Below the pieces are notes generated by a model. The model did not search any database and had not been told where the DNA came from. It saw only the letters and a list, made by a program, of their open reading frames with translations. This document shows positions 36,671 through 45,621 of a stretch of 64,000 nt of DNA, one piece after another. The stretch spans positions 5,050,162 to 5,114,161 of the forward strand of contig NZ_AP018316.1 in NCBI RefSeq assembly GCF_002368115.1, written 5' to 3'. The translations under genes and the position numbers were made by a program. The stretch comes from Dolichospermum compactum NIES-806 (GTDB lineage Bacteria > Cyanobacteriota > Cyanobacteriia > Cyanobacteriales > Nostocaceae). Every line of letters starts with the position of its first letter. Positions within the stretch are counted from its first letter, which is position 1.

Positions 36671-36989
36671 AAATCAGGATATCCAGGATTTAAGGATTTA
36701 TGGGATTATTAATTGTCAAAATTATAATTTTCTAAAAAGTTAATTTATGTTATAATCGGTAGTTAACTAAAAACATATTAGTACAATTAGATAATATCCT
36801 GAAAAATAAAAACTTTATTCTCAAATGATCAAGTCCAGAAATCCCAAAATATAAATATTAAATCACATCCTGTACCTTAAATCCTGGATATCCTGATTCA
36901 GACAAATAATTAAATCAAGAAATTCAAAAATATAAATATCAAATCACATCCTCTACATCCTCAAATCCTGGATATCCTGATTCTGACAG
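36671..36989. repeat. Cluster of 'aatcctggatatcctgatt' intergenic repeats
   Basis: Two imperfect direct copies of about 70 bases (36837-36905 and 36918-36989) end in the same CCTGGATATCCTGATTC block. A shorter inverted copy lies at 36671-36695. Relatives occur at about 39150-39173 and 60012-60088. The gene-free interval 36599-37001 otherwise holds only AT-rich DNA. Confidence 0.8.
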
Positions 36990-37001
36990 AAATTTTAATC
37001 T

Positions 37002-37247
37002 ATGAACAAAACCCCACGCATTCCCATACCCCCAGAAGTCAGAACCTACGTTTTCCAAAGAGATAAATATCAATGTCAAAGCTGCGGTAAAATCTCCCAA
37101 GAAACTCAACTCAGTATTGATCATATTATCCCCTTATCTCGTGGGGGAAAAAACGATATTAGTAACTTACAAACTCTCTGCTTAACTTGTAATCAGCAAA
37201 AAACTAATAACATTGATAACCGTTTTCGCCGACATTTTGATACTTAG
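37002..37247 (+). CDS. Small HNH endonuclease
   Basis: 81 residues. The HNH core is complete: CQSCG, then DHIIPLSRGGKNDISNLQTL and CLTCNQQK, giving two zinc CxxC pairs plus the His catalytic centre. Stand-alone HNH proteins of this size are common in cyanobacteria, sometimes as domesticated or mobile nucleases. It sits directly after a repeat cluster. No partner gene is evident. Confidence 0.85.
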   Translation: MNKTPRIPIPPEVRTYVFQRDKYQCQSCGKISQETQLSIDHIIPLSRGGKNDISNLQTLCLTCNQQKTNNIDNRFRRHFDT

Positions 37248-37309
37248 TAAAAAAAAGCTTTTAATCCAATCCCCCTCCTCGCTTGCGGGGTGGGGTTAGG
37301 GGTGGGGTC

Positions 37310-39064
37310 TTATTCTTTCACTGTTTTAAACCACTCAGTTATCCCGTCAGCTAAAGTATTAGCCATTTTCTTCTGTGCTTGGGGATTAACTATTTCCTCA
37401 AATTCATCAGGATTACTCATAAAACCCAACTCTAATAATACCGCCGGTGCAGTATGGGGACGAGTCAGGGCTAAATTATTCCAAAACACACCATAGGCAG
37501 GTTTACCAAGTTTTTTAACTACGTAATTTTGTAAAAATACCGCAAGGCTGTGTGATTGAGGATGATACCAAAAAGTACCAAAGCCTTTGGTTTTTTCCGC
37601 ATCACCATTATCCGGTAAAGAGTTATGATGAATAGAAAGAGCGATCGCAGGTTCTTCTTTATTAATTATTTCCTGACGTTCGACTAATGAAACATCTCGA
37701 TCATCTTCTCTAGTCATCACCACTTTAGCACCGCGTTTCACCAATTCATCCCGCAGTAATTTAGAAACTACCAAGTTTACATCTTTTTCTGGATACCCAG
37801 TTGGACCAGTTGCACCAGATTCTTTACCACCGTGTCCCGGATCAAGTAAAATTTTAATACCAGATAAAGGTAGGCTTTTTCTGCTGTCAATATTTGGTGC
37901 ATGGCGCAAAGTCAATACCAAAGTTGTATTGTCGTATTTCAGCTTATAGCCCCATTGTTGGAGCTTTTTGAGGTTAAATGTGTATTTGACTTGTTGTGGA
38001 GTCACCTGTTGCCAATCTAGGCGAGAAATTAAGGAGTCATCATCTAGGCGAATAGTATCTGTTTGAGCGATGGTATTGTAGAGAGTCAGCGCCAAGGAAT
38101 TATTTCCCTGTTCGACACTCACCGGTACAGCCATTTGCAAGGGAAAACGGATTTCTGTTTCTCTAGCTAGTTGACGATATCCGACACTGCGAATTACTGT
38201 TTGTGGGGGAACTGCACCAGGGAGAATTTTGGTTTCTTTACCATTAATCCAAGCCCCATAGTCTAAGCGTAACCAATCGCCTTCTGTACCTGTAGCTGTT
38301 GCCCTTGTTCCTTGAGGCAAAGGTGTCAGTCGAGAATGATCTGTACTTGGACCCGTGCGGGCTACACCTGAAGCAGCTATTACCTCGACAACTGGTAACT
38401 GTACAGGTGCAAGAATTTGAATTTTGCCTTTACCGGTTTCAGTTGTTGTCTGACCATTCAATGTCAAACTAAATTGAGGTTGTCCTAAATCCCCAGTATT
38501 GGTAATTGTTGTACAACCTTGGTATTTGGTAATATTATAAATGGCAGCCTGATTACGCCCGGTTAAAATGCTAGAATTAGCTGGTAATTCGGCTGTTAAA
38601 GGTTGAGGTAAAAGATTAACAGTTTGATTAGCTAGTTTGACGGAGACATTAGCTTGAGGAGGTGCGATCGCGTCAAAACAAATCAGTTCTCCTGGTAATC
38701 TAGTAATATCAGCCGCAGGTGTCAGAGAATCTTTAGCAAAGCCTAAACCTTGTGGAAATTCTGGTTGAGTAGAAATCCTGTTGACTTTAATTTCGCGTTC
38801 TTGATTTTGGTAACGTATCTTAAACACATTCTCCCCCAACTGTAAGGGAAAACTAGGAGCAAAATGTCCAGCCTTACTACGTTTAACAGGTTTACCATTA
38901 ATCAAGACTTGTCCAGTTGCGGGTGCTGTACCGATAAAAAATATTTTTTCCGTACTGGTTTGATGGTTTGCTGGGGGATAAACCACTAAAAGTGATGATT
39001 GTGCCACAGCAATGGACGGAGTACAAATAAAGCTAAATACTGCTAATCCTAAAAGTTTTTTCAC
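37310..39064 (-). CDS. amiC2: N-acetylmuramoyl-L-alanine amidase (AmiC2-like)
   Basis: About 584 residues from a GTG at 39064 (signal VKKLLGLAVFSFICTPSIAVA). Domains in order: signal peptide; beta-rich N-terminal part; SH3b-like segment (SGVARTGPSTDHSRLTPL); AMIN domain (REIRFPLQ-like to LVLTLRH); amidase_3. The catalytic set is intact: LDPGHGG, YPEKDVNL (zinc Glu, residue 426), SIHHNSLP and VLLELGFMSN. In Nostocales AmiC enzymes drill the septal nanopores for cell-cell communication. It is the second gene of a tandem pair. Confidence 0.9.
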   Translation of the reverse strand: MKKLLGLAVFSFICTPSIAVAQSSLLVVYPPANHQTSTEKIFFIGTAPATGQVLINGKPVKRSKAGHFAPSFPLQLGENVFKIRYQNQEREIKVNRISTQPEFPQGLGFAKDSLTPAADITRLPGELICFDAIAPPQANVSVKLANQTVNLLPQPLTAELPANSSILTGRNQAAIYNITKYQGCTTITNTGDLGQPQFSLTLNGQTTTETGKGKIQILAPVQLPVVEVIAASGVARTGPSTDHSRLTPLPQGTRATATGTEGDWLRLDYGAWINGKETKILPGAVPPQTVIRSVGYRQLARETEIRFPLQMAVPVSVEQGNNSLALTLYNTIAQTDTIRLDDDSLISRLDWQQVTPQQVKYTFNLKKLQQWGYKLKYDNTTLVLTLRHAPNIDSRKSLPLSGIKILLDPGHGGKESGATGPTGYPEKDVNLVVSKLLRDELVKRGAKVVMTREDDRDVSLVERQEIINKEEPAIALSIHHNSLPDNGDAEKTKGFGTFWYHPQSHSLAVFLQNYVVKKLGKPAYGVFWNNLALTRPHTAPAVLLELGFMSNPDEFEEIVNPQAQKKMANTLADGITEWFKTVKE

Positions 39065-39119
39065 GGTAAAAATAACCAAAAAAGATAAAAAGACTAATAA
39101 CGTAAATTGTCAGAATCAG

Positions 39120-39225
39120 GTGGTTATCGAGCGAAGTCGAGATAATGTCCAGGATTAAAGGATTAACAGGATGAAAACAGAAATTTACTCACCAATTACC
39201 CATTACCAATTACCCATTACCAGGC
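39120..39225. repeat. Short tandem and dispersed repeats between the amidase genes
   Basis: The 179-base spacer holds a fragment of the 'ccaggatt-aaaggatt' repeat (39150-39173) and a heptamer-type short tandem repeat, 'ccaattacccattaccaattacccatta' in kind, at 39191-39222. The two amidase genes may still be one transcript. Confidence 0.6.
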
Positions 39226-39258
39226 TCAACCAGATAACTAACAACTTGAGTTAATATA

Positions 39259-41010
39259 CTATTGCACCATTTTAAACCATTCAGTCACTCCATCAGCCAA
39301 TATCTTGGCGATTTTTTGCTGTTGTTGAGGGTTGACTATCTCCTCCAACTCATTAGCATTTTTCATAAACCGAAATTCTAATAATACCGCAGGTGCCGCA
39401 CTAGGACGAGTCAGGGCTAAGTTATTCCAAAATACACCAAAAGACGGTTGAGGAAGTTTATTAACTAGGTAATTATGTAAAAATACTGTGGGGTTATGTG
39501 CCTGGGGATGATACCAAAAACTGACTAAACCCCTAGTATTGGCAGTATTACTATTATCAGGTAAAAAGTTGTAATGAATGGAAAGAGAAATGGTCGGTTC
39601 TTCTTGATTAATTATCTCCTGACGTTGCACCAAAGAAACATCCTGATCATCATCCCTTGTCATTACCACTGTTGCACCACGCTTGGCCAACTCATCCCGC
39701 AGTAACTTAGAAACTAGCAAATTTACATCTTTTGCTAAATATCCCGTCGGTCTACTTGAACCAGATTCTTTACCACCATGCCCTGGATCAAGTACAATTT
39801 TGATGCCAGATAAAGGTAAAAGTTTGCTATTTTTAAGTTTTGGTGGATGACGTAAAGTTAAAACCAACGTGGTATTGTCATACCTCAGCTTATAGCCCCA
39901 CTGTTGGATATTTTTGAGGTTAAAAGTATATTTGACCTGTTTAGGGCTTACCTGTTGCCAATTTAGGCGAGAAATCAGGGGGTCATCATCTAGGCGAATA
40001 GTATCTGTTTGGGCAATGGTATTGTAAAGGGTGAGCATAAAGGAATTTTTTCCCTGTTCCACACTCACCGGCACAGCAGTTTCTAAGGGGAAACGAATCT
40101 CCGTAGCTTCAGCTAATTGCCGATAGCCCACACTCCGAATTATCGTCTGTGGTGCAACCGCACCTGATATAATTTTAGTTTCCTTGCTATTAATCCAAGC
40201 TCCATAGTCTAAGCGCAACCATTCACCGTCCTTACCCGTAACAGTTGCCATAGTTCCCTTTGGCAATGGTGTCAGTCTTGAATAGTCGTTACTAGATCCA
40301 GTGCGAGTAACGCCCGATTCTGATGCAATTTCCGCAACTGGTAACTGTGTCGGGGACAGAAGTTCGATTTTGCCCAAGCCAGTTTGAGTTATTCTTTGAT
40401 CATTAATTTGTAAATTAAATTGAGGTTTTCCTAAATCAGCAGCATTTGCGACTGTTGTACAACCTTGGTATTTGGTAAGACTAGAAAGATTAGGCTGATT
40501 TAACCCTGTCAAAACACTTGAATTTGGAGGTAATTGTGCCTGGGAAGGTTGGGGTAAAAGGGCAATATTTTGATTTACTAGATTCACCCAGACAGTAGCT
40601 TGAGGTGGTGCAACTGCACTAAAACAAATTAATTCTCCTGGTAATCTGGCAATATCAGCAGCAGGAGTCAAGGAACCCTTAGCAAAGCCTAAACCTTGGG
40701 GTAACTCAGGTTGAGTAGATACCCTCCTGATCTTAATCTCTCGTTCTTGATTTTGGTAACGAACTTTAAATATATTTTCTCCTAACTGCAAGGGAAAACT
40801 AGGGGAAAAATGCCCAGCTTTGCTAAGGTTAATCAGCTTACCATTAATTAAAACCTGACCTTTGGGGGGGGCTGTACCGATAAAAAATATTTTTTCTGTG
40901 CTGGTTTGGTAGTTTGTAGGGGGAAAAACTACTAAAAGTGGTTCTTGTGCTAATGCAACTGAGGAGGTGAATAAGAAATTAAATAATACTAACCCTAAAA
41001 GTTTTTTCAT
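39259..41010 (-). CDS. amiC1: AmiC1-like amidase paralogue, catalytic site degraded
   Basis: About 583 residues from ATG 41010, with the same layout as its tandem neighbour (signal, N-terminal beta part, SH3b, AMIN, amidase_3). The first zinc motif LDPGHGG, the SIHYN histidine and the VLLEF glutamate remain. The zinc-ligand Glu is Ala (YLAKDVNL, residue 426, GCA for GAA). The normally invariant LGFMSN is FRFMKN. By family knowledge it should have weak or no amidase activity, though it is otherwise full length with an intact signal, so it may act as a binding or regulatory paralogue. Confidence 0.85.
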   Translation of the reverse strand: MKKLLGLVLFNFLFTSSVALAQEPLLVVFPPTNYQTSTEKIFFIGTAPPKGQVLINGKLINLSKAGHFSPSFPLQLGENIFKVRYQNQEREIKIRRVSTQPELPQGLGFAKGSLTPAADIARLPGELICFSAVAPPQATVWVNLVNQNIALLPQPSQAQLPPNSSVLTGLNQPNLSSLTKYQGCTTVANAADLGKPQFNLQINDQRITQTGLGKIELLSPTQLPVAEIASESGVTRTGSSNDYSRLTPLPKGTMATVTGKDGEWLRLDYGAWINSKETKIISGAVAPQTIIRSVGYRQLAEATEIRFPLETAVPVSVEQGKNSFMLTLYNTIAQTDTIRLDDDPLISRLNWQQVSPKQVKYTFNLKNIQQWGYKLRYDNTTLVLTLRHPPKLKNSKLLPLSGIKIVLDPGHGGKESGSSRPTGYLAKDVNLLVSKLLRDELAKRGATVVMTRDDDQDVSLVQRQEIINQEEPTISLSIHYNFLPDNSNTANTRGLVSFWYHPQAHNPTVFLHNYLVNKLPQPSFGVFWNNLALTRPSAAPAVLLEFRFMKNANELEEIVNPQQQQKIAKILADGVTEWFKMVQ

Positions 41011-41218
41011 GGACAAACACAGAAGATTTCAGAATAGGGACTGTGGCACAATAGCCAAGATGGAATCAAATATGAATGCAAAAGTGGCAATACATTGGCC
41101 TCAAACAAGAGAATTCAATCGGGTAAAATTCATCCTGCATACAAGCCTCCAACATTGTCTACACAAATTCTCCTTCGGGAACAAAATCTATTAAGAGTTG
41201 CTAGAAATTGAAAATACT

Positions 41219-42856
41219 ATGACTAAGTTTATCTTTGTAACTGGGGGCGTTGTTTCCAGTATTGGTAAGGGAATTGTAGCAGCAAGTCTGGGACGTTTGC
41301 TTAAATCGCGGGATTATTCGGTTTCGATTCTTAAACTCGATCCCTATATTAACGTTGATCCAGGCACAATGAGTCCCTTTCAACATGGGGAAGTTTTTGT
41401 CACCCAAGACGGTGCAGAAACAGATTTGGATTTGGGACATTACGAGCGCTTTACTGATACTTCAATGTCTCGGTTAAACAGTGTTACTACTGGCTTAATT
41501 TATCAGTCAGTTATTAACAAGGAACGCCGAGGCGACTACAATGGAGGTACTGTTCAGGTAATTCCTCACATTACCAATGAGATTAAAGACAGAATCCTCA
41601 GAGTTGCTAAAGAAACTAATCCTTCCGCTGTGATTACGGAAATTGGTGGGACTGTAGGTGATATTGAATCGCTACCCTTTTTAGAAGCAATTCGCCAACT
41701 GCGAAAGGAAGTAGGAAAGCGTAATGTGTTATATATGCACGTTACTTTGTTGCCTTGGATTGCGGCGGCGGGAGAGATGAAAACCAAGCCTACTCAACAT
41801 TCTGTGAAAGAATTGCGATCCATTGGCATTCAACCAGATATTTTAGTATGTCGGAGCGATCGCCCTATTCCTGTCGGCTTGAAACAAAAGTTATCAGAGT
41901 TTTGTGATGTCCCTGTAGAATGTGTTATTACCAGTCCAGATGCCCGCAGTATCTATGAAGTCCCAGTCATTTTAGAACGGGAAGGATTAGCCGAACAAGT
42001 TCTCAACTTACTGCAAATGGAACAACGTCAACCCAATATGACCCAATGGGAAACGATGGTAGACAGGATGTATAATCCTAAACACACCGTCGAAATTGCC
42101 ATTGTTGGTAAATATGTGCGGTTAGGTGATGCCTACCTTTCTGTGGTTGAGTCTTTACGTCATGCGGCTATTGCGACTCATGGTGATTTGCGTCTGCGGT
42201 GGGTAAACTCGGAAGTTTTGGAAAATGAACCACCGGAAAACTATCTATCAGGTGTTGATGGTATCATCGTTCCTGGTGGTTTTGGTAGTCGGGGGATAGA
42301 CGGTAAAATTGCGGCGATTAAATACGCCCGCGATCGCCAAATTCCCTTTTTAGGTTTATGCTTAGGAATGCAGTGTTCCGTGATTGAATGGGCGAGAAAT
42401 GTCGAAGGCTTATCTAGTGCCAATAGTGCTGAATTTGACCCATATACGGACAATCCAGTTATTAACCTCTTACCAGAACAGCAGGATGTGGTAGATTTAG
42501 GCGGAACAATGCGCTTAGGGTTATATCCTTGTCGCGTACTTCCCAACACCCTAGCTTTCCAACTTTATCAAGAAGAAGTCATTTATGAACGTCACCGTCA
42601 CCGTTACGAGTTCAATAATGTCTACCGCAGTCAGTTATTAGATTCTGGTTATTTGGTCAGTGGCACATCTCCAGATGGTAGATTAGTGGAAATTGTCGAA
42701 TATCCCAAACATCCCTTCTTTATCGCTTGTCAATTTCACCCCGAATTTCAATCTCGCCCTAACGCACCTCATCCCTTATTCAAAGGATTGATGACCGCTG
42801 CCATTTCTCAATCCCATTCTGCAACTGCTACACCTAAGCCTGTAAAAGTTTCTTAA
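41219..42856 (+). CDS. pyrG: CTP synthase
   Basis: 545 residues from ATG 41219; a frame seven codons longer begins at 41198 but MTKFIFVTGGVVSSIGKGI is the canonical start. The synthetase domain has the ATP loop and DPYINVDPGTMSPFQHGEVF. The glutaminase domain has the nucleophile region GLCLGMQCSVIEWARN (Cys) and the C-terminal HPEFQSRPNAPHPLF. It makes CTP from UTP, ATP and glutamine. The gene is divergent from the amidase pair. Confidence 0.98.
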   Translation: MTKFIFVTGGVVSSIGKGIVAASLGRLLKSRDYSVSILKLDPYINVDPGTMSPFQHGEVFVTQDGAETDLDLGHYERFTDTSMSRLNSVTTGLIYQSVINKERRGDYNGGTVQVIPHITNEIKDRILRVAKETNPSAVITEIGGTVGDIESLPFLEAIRQLRKEVGKRNVLYMHVTLLPWIAAAGEMKTKPTQHSVKELRSIGIQPDILVCRSDRPIPVGLKQKLSEFCDVPVECVITSPDARSIYEVPVILEREGLAEQVLNLLQMEQRQPNMTQWETMVDRMYNPKHTVEIAIVGKYVRLGDAYLSVVESLRHAAIATHGDLRLRWVNSEVLENEPPENYLSGVDGIIVPGGFGSRGIDGKIAAIKYARDRQIPFLGLCLGMQCSVIEWARNVEGLSSANSAEFDPYTDNPVINLLPEQQDVVDLGGTMRLGLYPCRVLPNTLAFQLYQEEVIYERHRHRYEFNNVYRSQLLDSGYLVSGTSPDGRLVEIVEYPKHPFFIACQFHPEFQSRPNAPHPLFKGLMTAAISQSHSATATPKPVKVS

Positions 42857-42959
42857 TAGGACAGGTGACAGGTGCTACGCCACGGGGACAGGGAACAGAA
42901 AAATTCAGTTGTATAATTAACTCTGTCCCATTATTTAATAGACATCTCCGATAAATAAT

Positions 42960-42987
42960 GTAGAGACGTTCCATGGAACGTCTCTAC
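42960..42987. repeat. 28-bp perfect palindrome
   Basis: GTAGAGACGTTCCA/TGGAACGTCTCTAC is a perfect palindrome between the convergent pyrG and glucokinase genes. It belongs to a common cyanobacterial repeat ('tagagacgttccatggaacg'). It would form a strong hairpin in RNA from either side and may act as a two-way terminator despite lacking long T-runs. Confidence 0.85.
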
Positions 42988-42994
42988 AAAGGTT

Positions 42995-43891
42995 TTAGGA
43001 TACGCATATTTGTCTAATTGTTAATGCTAACTTAGCAGCGCCTACCATACCGGCTGCATTTCCTAATTCTGCTGGGAGAATTTGCAAACCTGCGCGAGAT
43101 GTTGGTAAAACCCGTTTTTCGATTTCTGCTGTTAATGACGGTAAGAAAAACTCAAAACTCGCACTCACACCACCACCAATAATAATGGCTTGGGGTGTTA
43201 GCACATAGAGTAAACTGGTTAATCCAATTCCTAAATCTTTACCATATTCTTGCCAAAAAGTCAAGGCTTCTGGATCTCCAGCTTGGGCGAGTGCGCCTAA
43301 CTCTGCGGGTTCTTTGCCTGTACGACGGCGGATAGCAGATATGGAAGTATGTTGTTCTAATGAACCTTGATTACCACTATTGCACATCGGTCCATCAGGA
43401 TTTAAGCTGATTAAACCTAATTCTGCTGCTGCACCTTGATGACCGACAAATAATTTACCATCAAGAATAATTGCCCCACCAACGCCAGTTCCCAAAGTTA
43501 GTAAAATCAAATTGGGGAAACTTCGACCTGCACCTAACCAAGCTTCTCCTAAACCAGCGCAGTTAGCGTCATTTGCCAAAATTGTTGGTTTACCCGTTTT
43601 CGCTTCTAACCAATCTGCTAAGGGGACATCATGCCATCCTATAAGATTAATGGCAACTTTAGCAATTCTTCCCGTAGCATCAGCAGGCCCCGGAGTACCC
43701 AAACCAATGGCGATACTTTCATTATTGGGGTCAATTTGGGCGATCGCATCTACTATTGTAGATAATACAGCTTCTGGTGTTGCCGGCTGGGGAGTATTCA
43801 CAGATAAAGATTGCAAACAATTTCCATCCGCTGTAAACCGCCCCAACTTAATCGCAGTTCCCCCTAAATCAATACCAATTACTTGCTGCAC
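42995..43891 (-). CDS. ROK-family glucokinase
   Basis: 298 residues. The ATP-binding start IGIDLGGTAIKLG, the sugar region ANDANCAGLGEAWLGAG and LLTLGTGVGGAIILDGKL are typical of ROK glucokinases/polyphosphate-type kinases. The ROK zinc motif, normally CxCGxxGC, reads MCNSGNQGSLEQ, so two of three cysteines are serine; such forms occur in cyanobacterial ROK kinases and would not bind the structural zinc in the usual way. It phosphorylates glucose or a related sugar for glycolysis or the pentose phosphate path. Confidence 0.9.
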   Translation of the reverse strand: MQQVIGIDLGGTAIKLGRFTADGNCLQSLSVNTPQPATPEAVLSTIVDAIAQIDPNNESIAIGLGTPGPADATGRIAKVAINLIGWHDVPLADWLEAKTGKPTILANDANCAGLGEAWLGAGRSFPNLILLTLGTGVGGAIILDGKLFVGHQGAAAELGLISLNPDGPMCNSGNQGSLEQHTSISAIRRRTGKEPAELGALAQAGDPEALTFWQEYGKDLGIGLTSLLYVLTPQAIIIGGGVSASFEFFLPSLTAEIEKRVLPTSRAGLQILPAELGNAAGMVGAAKLALTIRQICVS

Positions 43892-44038
43892 AATGTTAAT
43901 TTATTCTATAAAAACTACATAAGAGATTAATATATCATTTTTTAAATCTATGCTCTCAGTTTGCGACATAAATTGGTGATTAGATATATAGAGTTTGAGA
44001 TCAGGTAGAATCTAACTATAAATATAGTAGTTAATCAA

Positions 44039-44445
44039 ATGGATATTACACAACTTAAACATCAGGCTGATATTTATCTCAAGCAGGGAGATTTTACAGC
44101 AGCTATCAATCTTTATGAAAAATGTATTGAATTAGTTCCTAACTTAATTTCTAATTATTGGTATTTAGCATTAGCTTTGTTATTGCAAGGAAACTAAATT
44201 GAATGTCAATCAATTTGGTTATCAACTTTTACTAATAGCAACTTGGATTTACAAGACAATGATTTAAGAGGGTTTATTATTGGTGGATTAGTAATTTAAT
44301 AGGTTTGGATTACTATTATTTACTGGGTGAAACTCTTCCGGGTTGGCATCTTCATCATCTTATCTATCCTAAAAATTTCTCAGAAGATATACTGATAAAT
44401 GTCAAAGATTTATTAAAGCTGGTGCAAATAGCAGATATCACATGA
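44039..44445 (+). pseudogene. Decayed TPR/glycosyltransferase-like gene
   Basis: A short frame, ATG 44039 to TAA 44195-44197, encodes 52 residues with a TPR start (LKHQADIYLKQGDFTAAINL) and YWYLALALLLQGN. Then, after breaks, another frame reads YLLGETLPGWHLHHLIY and ends at TGA 44443. The beginning matches the N-terminus of cyanobacterial TPR-FkbM/SPINDLY-like proteins; the second part is probably from the same lost gene. The gene is clearly non-functional. Confidence 0.6.
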
Positions 44446-44478
44446 ACCCCAACTCCGCTTATTAGGAGGGGGCTATGA

Positions 44479-44640
44479 TCATTTCTTTGTATTGACGATT
44501 CGTACATTAGCAATTGGGTATGAAGTTTTGTGTGCCTGTTGCCAATCTGTGATTGGTGCGCCTTTTAAAATACCAGATAAGGCTACAGAAAGCATTAACC
44601 CACCTGTAGCAGCCGCAATTAAAGTAATATTATCGTTCAC
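44479..44640 (-). CDS. Small single-helix membrane protein, unknown
   Basis: A 53-residue frame from a GTG at 44638-44640, with a GAGAG ribosome-like site just upstream. One hydrophobic helix (ITLIAAATGGLMLSVALSGIL) is followed by a short polar tail, KGAPITDWQQAHKTSYPIAN. Low-molecular-weight thylakoid proteins look like this, but I recognise no photosystem or b6f subunit in it. It stands alone between a pseudogene and an ABC permease. Confidence 0.55.
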   Translation of the reverse strand: MNDNITLIAAATGGLMLSVALSGILKGAPITDWQQAHKTSYPIANVRIVNTKK

Positions 44641-44655
44641 AAAACTCTCTCAGGT

Positions 44656-44736
44656 TGTCAGTTGTTAGTTGTCATTAGTTATTTTTTGCCAATGACCAAT
44701 AACCAATGACCAATGACCAATAACTAATGATTAACG
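44656..44736. repeat. Short tandem repeats (STRR, 'ccaatga' units)
   Basis: Several near-copies of the heptamer CCAATGA/CCAATAA run through 44689-44730, after a related 'gttgtcagttgttagttgtc' stretch. Such iterated heptamers are a hallmark of heterocystous cyanobacteria. They fill the gap before the ABC permease stop. Confidence 0.8.
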
Positions 44737-45621
44737 ACTATTTTCTCTTCTCAGACGAGGATTGACAAATTCATTTAACCCCTCACCAAGTAGTGATAAC
44801 CCTACAACTAAAGTTGTCATTGCTAAACCAGGAAATAAGGTAGTCCACCAAATGCCTGTAGGTAGTGCTTCTAGAGCTTGTTTTAAATCATATCCCCATT
44901 CCGGTACTTCTTCGGGTAATCCTAAACCTAAAAATCCTAAACCACCTAAGACTAAGATGGCATCTGCGGCGTTGAGAGTAAAGAGGACGGGGACGCTTTG
45001 AATAACATTGAAAAATAGATACCGTGATAAGACAGCCCAGGTAGAAGCACCCATTGCTTGTGCAGCTTCGATGTACACTTCAGTTTTAACGCTAACGGTG
45101 TGGTTACGAACTACGCGATAATATTGGGGAATGTAGGCTATGCTAATAGCGATCGCAGCATTTAAGATACCTCTTCCCACGACAAAAGCCAATGTTACCG
45201 ACAGTAGCAATCCTGGCAATGTATAAATACTATCCATAAAGAACAGTAGAGCTTTATCTAATTTTCCTCCCAAATAACCGCTAACCATTCCCAACGGCAC
45301 ACCAATAATCATACTCAAAGATGTTGCTAAAGTCACAACTTGCAACGCCGCTTGCACACCAAACACACTGCGAGAAAAGACATCATAACCTAAACGACTT
45401 GTGCCAAACCAATGTTTAGCCGAAGGTGCTTCATGAATAGGGTTAGCAAGAAATTCCTTCGGGTTTTGCAACCACCCCCAACCTTGAAAAACAGGAGCAA
45501 AAAAGGCTAAAAAGATGAAAAATAGAGTCATACCCAACCCAATCTGCATTAATCGCTGGGAGAGGCTAGGATTTTTCGGAAATTTCCAGAAATTCGGTAA
45601 TTGCTTTTTTGTGATTGTCAT
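44731..45621 (-). CDS. ABC transporter permease, DppC/OppC type
   Basis: 296 residues with six membrane helices. The N-terminal OppC-like segment and KHWFGTSRLGYDVFSRSVFG are typical of dipeptide/oligopeptide permeases, as is the EAA loop YIEAAQAMGASTWAVLSRYL. It starts immediately after the stop of the Uma2 gene (no gap). No cognate permease, ATPase or binding protein is in the window, as is usual for the scattered peptide-transporter genes of cyanobacteria. Confidence 0.9.
   Translation of the reverse strand: MTITKKQLPNFWKFPKNPSLSQRLMQIGLGMTLFFIFLAFFAPVFQGWGWLQNPKEFLANPIHEAPSAKHWFGTSRLGYDVFSRSVFGVQAALQVVTLATSLSMIIGVPLGMVSGYLGGKLDKALLFFMDSIYTLPGLLLSVTLAFVVGRGILNAAIAISIAYIPQYYRVVRNHTVSVKTEVYIEAAQAMGASTWAVLSRYLFFNVIQSVPVLFTLNAADAILVLGGLGFLGLGLPEEVPEWGYDLKQALEALPTGIWWTTLFPGLAMTTLVVGLSLLGEGLNEFVNPRLRRENSR

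Noticed and set aside
37290..37496. Plus-strand frame overlapping the AmiC2-like gene end
   Set aside because: Antisense shadow of the amidase; no independent support.
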